A stretch of 15,963 bases of DNA from Methanosarcinales archaeon (GTDB lineage Archaea > Halobacteriota > Methanosarcinia > Methanosarcinales > Methanocomedenaceae). Of the stretch, positions 1 through 6,959 are shown piece after piece. The stretch spans positions 1-15,963 of the forward strand of contig DAOWEE010000249.1 of the NCBI GenBank assembly GCA_030638625.1, read 5' to 3'. Each line of letters begins with the position of its first letter. The first letter of the stretch is position 1. Under the pieces are notes generated by a model. The model did not search any database. It was not told the origin of the DNA and worked only from the letters and a program-made list of their open reading frames with translations. The position numbers were made by a program, and so were the translations under genes.

Positions 1-170
1 CGATTTGAAGCGATACCAGGTACTACTTTGGCATTGGCTTCAATGTGCGTCTCAGTTGAACAATCCTTAACAGCAAAATGCTTGCGGCGGTTCTTAGCAA
101 CCTTTTCAGGATATACCTTGAGCATATCGTCAATTAACTTCTCACCCTGTTCAACTGTTATAGAACTCAT
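1..170 (-). CDS. nifD: Nitrogenase MoFe protein alpha chain, N-terminal part (runs off the left edge)
   Basis: This is the first 56 codons of a reading frame that continues past base 1. The N-terminus contains the tract VYPEKVAKNRRKHFAV followed by a VVPG motif. That matches the start of NifD, just before the RGC(A/S)YAG segment that carries the first P-cluster cysteine, which is outside the window. NifD forms the alpha2beta2 MoFe protein with NifK, holds FeMo-co and reduces N2 with electrons from NifH. The ATG overlaps the TAA stop of nifI2 by one base (TAATG), and GAGGTGA within the last codons of nifI2 serves as ribosome binding site, so the two genes are translationally coupled. The order nifH-nifI1-nifI2-nifD is typical of archaeal and some anaerobic bacterial nif operons. 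The identification rests on a short N-terminus plus context. Confidence 0.9.
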   Translation of the reverse strand, partial: MSSITVEQGEKLIDDMLKVYPEKVAKNRRKHFAVKDCSTETHIEANAKVVPGIASN

Positions 171-556
171 TATATACTCACCTCTCTGCCTACAGTGCTG
201 TTTCCTTCCTCACCGGTTCGGATTCGCATTGATTCGGTAATGTCTGAAACAAATATCTTACCATCTCCGGCATGGCCAGTTTGATTGATGGCGATAATTT
301 TTTCAATCACCTTTTCTGCGGCCTGGTCATCCACCACAATGGTGAACATACGCTTTGGTATGAAGCGGATGCAGTTCCTGTACTCAGACCCTTCCTGGTC
401 TGGCAGGGGCGGGTCGAACTCATAGCAGAGTCCCTTCTGCTTACCCCTGCCCATAACCACCCTAACAGTGAATGATGGATACCCGCATACCAGCAGGGCA
501 TCCTTGGTCTTCTGGACCTTGTTCATTCTGATAATTGCTGTAATTTCCTTCATCAT
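170..556 (-). CDS. nifI2: PII-family nitrogenase regulator NifI2
   Basis: This 128-residue PII-like protein lies between nifI1 and nifD. It has the PII core: MKEITAIIR at the N-terminus, GRGKQKG at about residues 36-42 leading into a long T-loop (to about residue 68), GDGKIFV at 97-103, and RIRTGE at 111-116. The T-loop is longer than in GlnK (an added proline- and acid-rich stretch around 48-58), as is usual for NifI2. In methanogens NifI1 and NifI2 form a complex that binds dinitrogenase and switches off nitrogenase after ammonium addition; 2-oxoglutarate relieves the inhibition. The start is the first of two adjacent ATGs, six bases after GGAG. The stop overlaps the nifD start. The family call is firm; the subtype follows from position and T-loop. 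Confidence 0.93.
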   Translation of the reverse strand: MMKEITAIIRMNKVQKTKDALLVCGYPSFTVRVVMGRGKQKGLCYEFDPPLPDQEGSEYRNCIRFIPKRMFTIVVDDQAAEKVIEKIIAINQTGHAGDGKIFVSDITESMRIRTGEEGNSTVGREVSI

Positions 557-590
557 TCATGTCTCCTGTACGTGTTTCAATGTGCCAGGA

Positions 591-908
591 CTACAATCCT
601 GATTCGCCTGTCCGTATGGTATAAGCTTCTTCCATAGGGCTTACGAAGATCTTGCCGTCACCATATCTCCCTGTGTAGGCAGACTCTTTTATGATGTCAA
701 TAACTTTTGATTTATCTTCATTCTCCACTACAAGCATGAGCATGGTCTTGGGAAGTTCATCATACTGCACTTCGGCTGTGTGGATACCTTTTTGCTTACC
801 CCGTCCGAATACCTCCATTTTAGTGAGGGAGACAAATCCTTTTCTCTCAAGACTCTCAACTACATCTGCTTCTTTGGTTGGGCGCACAATGGCCCGAATC
901 ATCTGCAT
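591..908 (-). CDS. nifI1: PII-family nitrogenase regulator NifI1
   Basis: This 105-residue PII-like protein sits directly behind nifH. It shows MIRAIVRP at the N-terminus, the FGRGKQKG entry to a short T-loop (residues 34-41, loop ending near LPK at 52-54), GDGKIFV at 83-89 and TIRTGESG at 98-105. It lacks the RGxEY tyrosine segment seen in GlnK of this window, as expected for NifI1. It acts with NifI2 in post-translational ammonium switch-off of nitrogenase. The ribosome binding site GGAGG ends eight bases before the ATG and overlaps the nifH stop codon, with 12 bases between nifH and nifI1. Both are transcribed from the nifH promoter. Confidence 0.94.
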   Translation of the reverse strand: MQMIRAIVRPTKEADVVESLERKGFVSLTKMEVFGRGKQKGIHTAEVQYDELPKTMLMLVVENEDKSKVIDIIKESAYTGRYGDGKIFVSPMEEAYTIRTGESGL

Positions 909-920
909 TTTTATTTCCTC

Positions 921-1745
921 CTACAATTCTACGATTCCGAACTCCACCATCATGGATTCCAGTTCTTCCATTTCCATGGGTGTGGGTACTACGAACTTTT
1001 CATTGTTCTCAATATTCTTAGCAAGTGTCAGGTATTCATTTGCCTGGTTTGATTCCGGATCGAACTCGATTACTGTCTTTTTATTGATCTCAGCACGCTG
1101 AACCAGGTTATCCCTGGGTACGAAGTGTATGAGGTGGCTTCCGAGTCTTTGTGCAAATGCTTCAAGCAGTTCTTTCTCGCCATCTACCTTCCTGCTGTTG
1201 CAGATGATGCCGCCCAGACGCGCACCGCCCTTTGCGAACTTTGCAATACCCTTGCAGATATTGTTGGCCGCATAGATGGCCATGAGTTCTCCACTGGCCA
1301 CGATGTATATCTCCTTGGCTTTACCTTCGCGGATGGGCATGGCAAAACCTCCACACACCACATCACCCAGTACATCGTAGAACACATAATCCAGGTCATC
1401 TGTGTATGCACCAAGATTTTCCAGCAGGCTAATGGAGGTAATGATACCCCTGCCAGCACAACCCACACCTGGTTCAGGACCACCGGATTCCACACACTGA
1501 ATACTGCCGAACCCATCCTGTAAAAGGATGTTAAGTTCAACACTTTCTTCATCCCCTTCACTTCGCAGGGTGTCCAATACGGTTTTCTGGTTCAACCCAC
1601 CAAGCAGCATTCTGGTAGAATCTGCTTTTGGGTCGCAGCCTACAAGAAGTATTTTCTTGCCCAATGTTGACAGGGCTGCTGTAAGGTTCTGTGTGGTGGT
1701 GGACTTGCCAATACCACCTTTTCCATATATTGCTACTTGTCTCAT
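921..1745 (-). CDS. nifH: Nitrogenase iron protein (dinitrogenase reductase)
   Basis: This 274-residue NifH is full length. The P-loop GKGGIGKS is at residues 8-15. The 4Fe-4S ligands are C96 (in GCAGRG) and C131 (in DVVCGGFAMP), and R99 occupies the position that some bacteria ADP-ribosylate. Switch sequence DPKADST is at 38-44. NifH is a homodimer that transfers electrons to NifD/NifK with MgATP hydrolysis. An in-frame ATG 54 bases upstream exists, but the chosen ATG at 1745 follows GGAGG by seven bases and gives the family N-terminus MRQVAIYGKGGIGKS. The gene has its own promoter with the element shared with nrpR and amt, so NrpR control is likely. It could in principle be a NifH-like protein of another system, but the nifI1-nifI2-nifD context argues for true nitrogenase. 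Confidence 0.97.
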   Translation of the reverse strand: MRQVAIYGKGGIGKSTTTQNLTAALSTLGKKILLVGCDPKADSTRMLLGGLNQKTVLDTLRSEGDEESVELNILLQDGFGSIQCVESGGPEPGVGCAGRGIITSISLLENLGAYTDDLDYVFYDVLGDVVCGGFAMPIREGKAKEIYIVASGELMAIYAANNICKGIAKFAKGGARLGGIICNSRKVDGEKELLEAFAQRLGSHLIHFVPRDNLVQRAEINKKTVIEFDPESNQANEYLTLAKNIENNEKFVVPTPMEMEELESMMVEFGIVEL

Positions 1746-1793
1746 TTGTGTGCCTCCAATATACATTATGTTATATACTGTTGCATAGTACAA

Positions 1794-1826
1794 CGGCAAC
1801 CAACTGTAGACTTAATAATATTTAAA
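1794..1826 (-). promoter_or_regulatory. nifH promoter: TATA box plus shared nitrogen element
   Basis: Read on the minus strand, the TATA box TTTAAATA begins at 1826. CTACAGT (1809-1803), a 5-base spacer and GCCG (1797-1794) follow. The expected start of transcription, about 25 bases after the TATA centre, falls at or near GCCG, giving a leader of roughly 50 bases. The same arrangement precedes nrpR and amt. A repressor bound here would block the promoter. Assigning it to NrpR is inference. Confidence 0.75.
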
Positions 1827-2076
1827 GATAACCCTCAATAAAATATGTCTTCAGAAATATATATCTCAATGTTTGTTACCCGCAGTGGAGAAATCAACGT
1901 CCATAGGCTGATTGTCCAAATTGGGCTATGTTTTATCAAAATATGGGATTAATTCCAGGGCACCTGGAAATAATATCAAATCCCCGCATCCATGATATGA
2001 AAAACAAGTCAGGGGCACATTAAGGGTTAACACCCTGGTCTTTTAATGAATTTGAAATCAGTACTGATGAAGGGTC
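1827..2076. other. Intergenic region between nrpR and the nifH promoter
   Basis: No credible gene is seen. The stretch holds a perfect inverted repeat TTCCAGG-GCA-CCTGGAA (1953-1969), about 130 bases upstream of the nifH TATA box. It also holds a weaker hairpin AGGGT-TAAC-ACCCT (2023-2036) that, on the minus strand, is followed after about 20 bases by TTGTTTTTC. This could be a weak terminator for nrpR. The first repeat could be a distal binding site; no function is established. Confidence 0.4.
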
Positions 2077-3057
2077 CTACAACATGTAATTCATTTCATC
2101 ATAATCCATTATCGAATTAACAGGATATGTTGACACTTTCAATCCTTTTTCCATTACTGCAGCCAGAGGATTGACACCAGCATAGATGGGTATGCCAATT
2201 CTACCTGGGCTGATGGGGGCGGAAAGAACTGTATCGCCTGCATGAATATGTCCGATAACACCACCGATATCAGCCTCATTTAGCATATCAATTATTTCCA
2301 TTATATTTTCATGAGCAATGATGGGAGCCTCCCGAAGATTGGCAAGAAGTAAACCGCTACCGTGATCCAAAATACCTTTAATGTCAGTCATCCGTTTGGT
2401 TAAGAATATCTTGATCGGGTCAATTGAGGTCCCCGTATATGATATCAAGTCTGTGAATCGCACAGGTGTACCATTATCTACCTGGATAATTCCCCCATAT
2501 TTAGTTTCAATGGGAATTCCCTGCTTTAGAAGGACTCCGTCAATGGTTAAGGAACATATCGTAGCAATTCCTACTGACCCCTCTGGTACAGTAATATTGG
2601 AAACTTTGGCCCCTTGTTCAAAAATATGGCACTTGGGACTAACAGTATAACCCTTTTGAATAATTGTGTGGATCAATTCCCTGTTTTCCTCAAAATCATC
2701 TTTATCCATAACAGACAGATTGATTATTATGTTCCCGCTTTTTTCTAAAGGGTCAAAAGTTGTTTCATATAACAGTTCGTGGATACGACTAATAACAAAA
2801 CCCAGCCTATCCCCAACAAGAGCATTGTTTATCTCTGCAATCCCATTTTCTGTTATAATCCTTCCCGAATAGCCGATCCTGTTGGTAAATCCATTAGCAT
2901 CCAGTATCTTCAAGTGATATCGAACACCCCTCTCACCTATGGAATAGCCCTTATGATCCATTCTATCAGCAATCAAACGGGCACCAATAGGATCATTGCT
3001 TTCATAAATTGTTTTCAATATCTCGATTATTGTTCTCTGGGTAGTAAATTCAGTCAT
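2077..3057 (-). CDS. nrpR: Nitrogen repressor NrpR, single-NrpR-domain (NrpRI) form
   Basis: This is a 326-residue transcription regulator. Residues about 5-75 form a winged helix-turn-helix (GVRYHLKILDANGF is the recognition-helix region). From about 82 to the end there is one NrpR (DUF128) domain, starting VGDRLGFVISRIHELLY. NrpR represses nif and other nitrogen genes; 2-oxoglutarate releases it. Methanococcal NrpR carries two such domains in about 540 residues. The HTH plus one-domain form seen here matches NrpRI of Methanosarcina, which works with a separate HTH-less partner, NrpRII, not encoded here. It lies directly upstream of nifH in the same direction with its own promoter. That promoter carries the element it may bind, which would make it autoregulated. 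The ribosome binding site is weak (AGGA seven to eight bases before ATG). Confidence 0.93.
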   Translation of the reverse strand: MTEFTTQRTIIEILKTIYESNDPIGARLIADRMDHKGYSIGERGVRYHLKILDANGFTNRIGYSGRIITENGIAEINNALVGDRLGFVISRIHELLYETTFDPLEKSGNIIINLSVMDKDDFEENRELIHTIIQKGYTVSPKCHIFEQGAKVSNITVPEGSVGIATICSLTIDGVLLKQGIPIETKYGGIIQVDNGTPVRFTDLISYTGTSIDPIKIFLTKRMTDIKGILDHGSGLLLANLREAPIIAHENIMEIIDMLNEADIGGVIGHIHAGDTVLSAPISPGRIGIPIYAGVNPLAAVMEKGLKVSTYPVNSIMDYDEMNYML

Positions 3058-3095
3058 ATGATCTATCCTGGATTTTACATAGTAAAACGATAAGT

Positions 3096-3128
3096 CGGCA
3101 TAGTACTGTAGATTTAATGATATTTAAA
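3096..3128 (-). promoter_or_regulatory. nrpR promoter with the shared nitrogen element
   Basis: On the minus strand TTTAAATA (3128-3121) is followed by CTACAGT (3111-3105), a 5-base spacer and GCCG (3099-3096). The TATA-to-CTACAGT spacing is identical to that at nifH and amt. The box starts only 10 bases after the end of the acetyltransferase gene. Autoregulation by NrpR is an inference. Confidence 0.72.
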
Positions 3129-3137
3129 TTTAATCAA

Positions 3138-3935
3138 TCATCCCTTAGAACCCATACTGGCAAAACCATAGATATTATTAAAAACAATGTCCGGGAGTAT
3201 ACCCCTGCACATAAGCACCGTTGTGCCTACAACTTCAAAACCCATAGCTGTCAGAATGTCCCATGCACTGGTATTTTGTGCAGGTACATCAACCAGTATG
3301 TGCCGTTCATTGCTTTCTACCATGGACTGTCTTAAAAGTCCAAGTGCCAAATCTTTATCATATGCTTCCCACGGGCCTATTGTCCAATGGTCATCTACAC
3401 GCCCGAATCCCAGCCATGCACCTTTATCAGTTAAAAGAGAGCGATTCTTAAACACCTGGCCTAACATCTTCGACCTATCCTCCCGCCAGCATGTACCATC
3501 TACGGCAAGCACATATTCAAGTTCGTTGTTATTTTCGGGTATCTCGAGTGTCACACCTTTACGTTCCCACCTGTTAACGTTCGATACTTTTTTGAACCCA
3601 AATTCTGAATATAATCTCACTGCCATAGGAGATGCACATAAGAAAATGGTGGGTACGGAGGATAATTGCCGCAGACCCCTGCGGAAAAGTGCTTTTCCAA
3701 ATCCTTTCAGGCGGTATTTTTTGTCTACAACCAGATTGCCTATCCAGCCACTGTTGGGATAAGTGAATGTCATAATGCCTCCCACTACCTTTTCATCTGT
3801 AATGCAGGTAAAGCACCCATCAGGATTCTGCTTAAGGTAAAGTTCAAATTCGAATCTATCTGATGACCATCCTTCGGCATGCGCCATATCAAGCATGATG
3901 TCAAGGTCTTCAGTTTCCATCTGCCTTAAAAACAT
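3138..3935 (-). CDS. Tandem GNAT-family N-acetyltransferase, substrate unknown
   Basis: This 265-residue protein begins with a GNAT fold. It has FLRQMETEDLD as the first strand/helix, and an acetyl-CoA loop in the stretch VDKKYRLKGFGKAL (residues 70-83, R75-x-x-G78-x-G80). The C-terminal half (about 150-260, with WTIGPWEA and ending in GFEVVGTTVLMCRG) resembles the second acetyltransferase domain found fused to such proteins (Acetyltransf_18 type). It should transfer an acetyl group from acetyl-CoA to an amine; nothing shows which. The start overlaps the last 26 bases of the transporter gene, with GGAG about ten bases upstream, so it is translationally coupled to it. A second ATG lies at codon 6. 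A role in nitrogen or molybdenum metabolism is suggested only by position. Confidence 0.8.
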   Translation of the reverse strand: MFLRQMETEDLDIMLDMAHAEGWSSDRFEFELYLKQNPDGCFTCITDEKVVGGIMTFTYPNSGWIGNLVVDKKYRLKGFGKALFRRGLRQLSSVPTIFLCASPMAVRLYSEFGFKKVSNVNRWERKGVTLEIPENNNELEYVLAVDGTCWREDRSKMLGQVFKNRSLLTDKGAWLGFGRVDDHWTIGPWEAYDKDLALGLLRQSMVESNERHILVDVPAQNTSAWDILTAMGFEVVGTTVLMCRGILPDIVFNNIYGFASMGSKG

Positions 3936-5028
3936 TATCCGAAACTCCTATGTTCAGAATAGGTATTTTCCTGGCGAGCAAGAACAACCCTACCCCTACA
4001 ATAAACCCAATGCCGATATTGGTAAAAAGCGAAACAATCGCCACCAATAATGTCAGATGTAAAGATTCGCTGTCACGGAATTTGCTGCCAAGCTCGTATC
4101 CTGCAAATAACAGAAGTGCTCCTGTGATACCCCCGGGAAGGAGTATTAGAAAATCTGCAGGAATAAACACTGCTGCCAGGATTAATACCATGCCCATGAT
4201 GATATTTGAACCCCCTGTCCTGGCCCCGAATTTATAATGTGCTGCTACTCCTGAAGAACCATGGCACATTGGAAGCCCTCCCATGGGGGCTGATATAAGG
4301 TTCATGATGCCGGTTGACATTGCCAGTCGGCCCGGTTTGATGTCCCGGGAATACAGGTCACTGACAAGCAGTGATGTCCCGAGTATTGCATTTACGAATG
4401 TGAGGGGTATCTGGGACGAAGCACCTATCAGCCCGCCGTCAATTATCTCAGCCATATCTGGCAAATATACTGATAAATTGAAACCGGGCGCAATTTCCGG
4501 CAGTCCATAGACCAGTATCCCATACAAGAATCCCAATCCCAGCAGGGTTATGGATGAAAAACCTTCCCTGCCTGCAATAAAGAAGCCAATTATCAGCAGG
4601 ATACCAAATACTCCAGAGAGCGGGTGCAGCGATAAAAGATCCAATGCCTTTACAGCAATGATGAGTGCCATACCCAGCTGGGTACCTCTGATGATACTTT
4701 TCGGCATCATTTTGGCTATGCAGGATATTGTACCGCTAAATGCCATCACCAGGAAAAACACACCGATTACAATCCCTGCACCAACAGCCTGGCCATGGGT
4801 CAGGCCGCCAGCGATAACAAGTGCACCGATAGCTTTCATGGGCTGTACCGACATGGGTATCTTATAATATAGGCCGGTTACGATGTGGGCTGCTGCGAAC
4901 ATTAGCAGCACAGGAGCAAGTTTGAAATCTGCTATGAGTACTGCACCAAGGATGAATGGCACCATACTGCCCATATCCGCAAGGGACCCTGACAGCTCTT
5001 CAATGGAAAACCTAAATCCTGGCAACAT
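3910..5028 (-). CDS. MOT1-like molybdate (or sulfate) transporter
   Basis: This 372-residue membrane protein has about ten to eleven hydrophobic segments. It starts with FRFSIEELSGSLADMGSMVP (residues 5-24), then has SVQPMKAIGAL near 60-70 in the first repeat and GLPMCHGSSGVAAHYKFGAR at 251-270 in the second. This paired signature is characteristic of the MOT1 molybdate transporter family, a branch related to SulP. Molybdate uptake fits its place between glnK and nif, since FeMo-co needs Mo; sulfate or another anion is the alternative. The longer reading frame back to 5109 is not used: it overlaps glnK and crosses an oligo-T tract that would encode FYFFYFF. The ATG at 5028 has no Shine-Dalgarno sequence because it directly follows the glnK terminator, which is odd. 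The next gene overlaps its end. Confidence 0.78.
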   Translation of the reverse strand: MLPGFRFSIEELSGSLADMGSMVPFILGAVLIADFKLAPVLLMFAAAHIVTGLYYKIPMSVQPMKAIGALVIAGGLTHGQAVGAGIVIGVFFLVMAFSGTISCIAKMMPKSIIRGTQLGMALIIAVKALDLLSLHPLSGVFGILLIIGFFIAGREGFSSITLLGLGFLYGILVYGLPEIAPGFNLSVYLPDMAEIIDGGLIGASSQIPLTFVNAILGTSLLVSDLYSRDIKPGRLAMSTGIMNLISAPMGGLPMCHGSSGVAAHYKFGARTGGSNIIMGMVLILAAVFIPADFLILLPGGITGALLLFAGYELGSKFRDSESLHLTLLVAIVSLFTNIGIGFIVGVGLFLLARKIPILNIGVSDNVFKADGN

Positions 5029-5029
5029 G

Positions 5030-5075
5030 AAAAAATAAAAAAAATAAAAAAAGGAGGGGACGCTAAAGCGCGTCC
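5030..5075 (-). terminator. Terminator after glnK
   Basis: On the minus strand GGACGC-GCTTTA-GCGTCC (5075-5058) forms a hairpin that includes the glnK stop codon. It is followed by three long T runs (about 5052-5030). Oligo-T tracts are the usual archaeal terminator. The transporter ATG comes directly after the last T run, so the transporter may depend on read-through. Confidence 0.75.
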
Positions 5076-5401
5076 TCTCCAGTCTCTCCTGTCCTGATAC
5101 GCATGGCATTTTCGACGGGTATCACGAAAATCTTTCCATCCCCGATATTATCGGTGGAAGCTGATTTTTGAATGACCTCCATCACTTTGTCCACTTGATT
5201 GTCAGGCACTACAATTTCTATCCTGGCTTTGGGCAGCAGGTCAACGCAGTACTCGCGGCCGCGCCACTGCTGCATCATACCTTTCTGTCGTCCACGACCT
5301 TTGACCTCAGTCACGGTCATGCTCGAATATCCTGCTTCGTCCAGGGCTTCCTTGACATCATCCACTTTGTTGGTACGAATGATAGCTTCGATCTTCTTCA
5401 T
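5063..5401 (-). CDS. glnK: PII signal protein GlnK, partner of the ammonium channel
   Basis: This 112-residue PII protein has MKKIEAIIR at the start and a T-loop of about 37-55 with GRGRQKG and the conserved tyrosine Y51 in RGREY. It also has DNIGDGKIFV (84-93) and RIRTGETGEDAL at the end. GlnK trimers bind ATP/ADP and 2-oxoglutarate and insert their T-loops into the cytoplasmic pores of the Amt trimer to close it when nitrogen is sufficient. In methanogens GlnK can also act on glutamine synthetase. The gene begins 11 bases after amt, with GAGGTG overlapping the amt stop codon, so amt-glnK is an operon. It is distinct from the two NifI proteins, which lack the RGxEY segment. A terminator follows at once. 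Confidence 0.95.
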   Translation of the reverse strand: MKKIEAIIRTNKVDDVKEALDEAGYSSMTVTEVKGRGRQKGMMQQWRGREYCVDLLPKARIEIVVPDNQVDKVMEVIQKSASTDNIGDGKIFVIPVENAMRIRTGETGEDAL

Positions 5402-5412
5402 ATATTACACCT

Positions 5413-6831
5413 CTAATCGATTATATATTCCGGATATGCGTTCACACCGTGTTCTGCGAGATCCAGTCCCATGACTTCGTCCTTTTCAGATACACGCAGG
5501 CCAACAATGACATCCAGTATCTTGAACACGATAAAGGATACTCCAAAGGCCCAGACAAATGTCAAGATGACACCTGCTACCTGTGCAATGAACTGTGCTA
5601 CTCCTCCGTAGAGCAATCCGGGTGCATCTGCTGCATAGGCTGCATCTGCCAGGATACCGTTTCCGATACCTACGCTGAATATACCTACTGAGAGCAGACC
5701 CCAGGAACCTGCATAACCGTGTACTGCTATGGCACCTACCGGGTCATCGACCTTCAACTTGTTCTCATTAAAGAACACGCCTGCAATCATTATTGCACCG
5801 CCTATGATACCAATGACTACTGCAGCCCAGTTCTCAACAGAACCTGCGGGTGCAGTTATGGATACAAGGCCTGCCAGCATTCCATTGGCTGTCAGTGAAG
5901 GGTCAGGTTTACCAGACTTGGCCCAGGTGATGAGCATAGCAGTGATCGAGCCTGCTGCTGCGGCAAGGAATGTATTGACTACTACCAGGTTCATGAAAGC
6001 GTCATTACCATCCAGGGTACTGCCACCGTTGAAACCTAACCAGCCCAATGTCAGGACGAAGGTGCCCAGGAATGCCAGGGTCAGGTTGTGACCTGGAATT
6101 GCCTGCGCGATACCGTCCTTGAACTTGCCAAGTCTTGGACCTACTACTAAGACACCAGCCAGGGCTGCATATCCACCGATACTGTGGACTACGCCGGATC
6201 CGGCAAAGTCATGATGGGCTGCACCGGCTATTTTAACAATAAAACTTTCTGCACCTGTTAGAAGTGCAAAGTCTGCACCACTCCAGACCCAGTGTCCATA
6301 TACTGGATAGATGATGGCGACCAGTATCACAGTAAATAACAAATAAGCCTTGAAATTGGTCCTCTCTGCCATGGCCCCTGATACGATAGTGGCTCCGGTG
6401 GCTGCAAAGACCATCTGGAAGAACCAGCCGTTCCAGGTGGCATTATCTGCACCTGAAAGGAAGAATTGATCTCCTCCGAAAAGTCCGGCAATTGAACTGC
6501 CGTACATGATAGCCCATCCTACGGCCCAGTACACCAGGATGCCAAGACAAATGGTCATCATGTTCTTCATCAGTATGTTCGCAGTGTTCTTGGTCCGTGT
6601 GAGACCTGCCTCTACAAGTGAGAAACCTGCATGCATAAAGAACACCAGGCCTCCGCACAGTAGCAGCCATACAAATGTAAGGCTTTCCTGAACTCCTGCT
6701 ATTGCATCGGCGTTCTCATCAGGGGTTGCGCCCATCGCAGGCATGACCAGCAATATTAGTGATAATAATAGTGCTGCTGAAATTGCCAGCGTTGGAATTT
6801 TTTTATTCGAAATAATTTTATTGACCTCCAT
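5413..6831 (-). CDS. amt: Ammonium transporter Amt
   Basis: This is a 472-residue Amt/Mep/Rh channel. A signal-like hydrophobic segment (about 13-34, ending PAMGA) is followed by eleven predicted membrane helices. Conserved elements are GAMAERTNF (152-160), D208 in HDFAGSGVVHS with H216 of the pore twin-histidine, and H371 in the second histidine motif AVHGYAGSWG. It conducts ammonium into the cell and is closed by GlnK, encoded just downstream. The promoter carries the shared nitrogen element. The start is uncertain: in the nominal ATGGAGGTC the only good Shine-Dalgarno (GGAGGT) lies inside codons 1-3. Either this ATG is used without a Shine-Dalgarno, or an AUU at codon 6 or 7 is used. Both leave the signal segment intact. 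Confidence 0.95.
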   Translation of the reverse strand: MEVNKIISNKKIPTLAISAALLLSLILLVMPAMGATPDENADAIAGVQESLTFVWLLLCGGLVFFMHAGFSLVEAGLTRTKNTANILMKNMMTICLGILVYWAVGWAIMYGSSIAGLFGGDQFFLSGADNATWNGWFFQMVFAATGATIVSGAMAERTNFKAYLLFTVILVAIIYPVYGHWVWSGADFALLTGAESFIVKIAGAAHHDFAGSGVVHSIGGYAALAGVLVVGPRLGKFKDGIAQAIPGHNLTLAFLGTFVLTLGWLGFNGGSTLDGNDAFMNLVVVNTFLAAAAGSITAMLITWAKSGKPDPSLTANGMLAGLVSITAPAGSVENWAAVVIGIIGGAIMIAGVFFNENKLKVDDPVGAIAVHGYAGSWGLLSVGIFSVGIGNGILADAAYAADAPGLLYGGVAQFIAQVAGVILTFVWAFGVSFIVFKILDVIVGLRVSEKDEVMGLDLAEHGVNAYPEYIID

Positions 6832-6847
6832 TATATTTCAATCAGTA

Positions 6848-6892
6848 TTTACCGGTAAACGGCAATTTACTGTAGATTTAATAATATATAAA
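6848..6892 (-). promoter_or_regulatory. amt promoter with shared nitrogen element and a palindrome
   Basis: On the minus strand TTTATATA (6892-6885) is followed by CTACAGT (6875-6869), AAATT and GCCG (6863-6860), at the same spacing as in nifH and nrpR. Directly downstream is a perfect 12-base palindrome TTTACCGGTAAA (6859-6848), not seen at the other promoters. It could extend the operator or be a separate site. The predicted transcript starts about 30 bases before the ATG. Confidence 0.72.
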
Positions 6893-6915
6893 CATTGTGC
6901 TAACCTTGAGATACA

Positions 6916-6923
6916 TTTATATG
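6916..6923 (+). promoter_or_regulatory. TATA box of the small divergent membrane-protein gene
   Basis: TTTATATG on the plus strand lies about 44 bases before the ATG at 6960, predicting a leader of about 15-20 bases. It sits back to back with the amt promoter, about 25 bases away, so repressor or TBP binding at one could affect the other. Confidence 0.45.
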
Positions 6924-6959
6924 TTACTAAATACAGATTCAGAGAATAAGGTGAATAAA

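Noticed and set aside
691..1101. Plus-strand open frame antisense to nifI1/nifH (136 codons)
   Set aside because: It is the mirror of strongly conserved minus-strand genes, has no ribosome binding site, and its product is low-complexity Ser/Thr-rich, as expected for a shadow frame.
1746..1799. Upstream in-frame ATG giving NifH 18 extra residues
   Set aside because: The ATG at 1745 has GGAGG seven bases upstream and gives the canonical NifH start; the upstream ATG lies at about the predicted transcription start.
5000..5075. TATA box for the MOT1-like gene in the AT-rich stretch
   Set aside because: The stretch is pure T/A runs on the minus strand following a hairpin, which fits a terminator, not a TATA box, and it abuts the start codon.
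5029..5109. Longer N-terminus for the MOT1-like transporter, starting inside glnK
   Set aside because: The added residues are read through glnK coding sequence and the oligo-T terminator (FYFFYFF), and the family N-terminus begins at about MLPGFRFSIEE.
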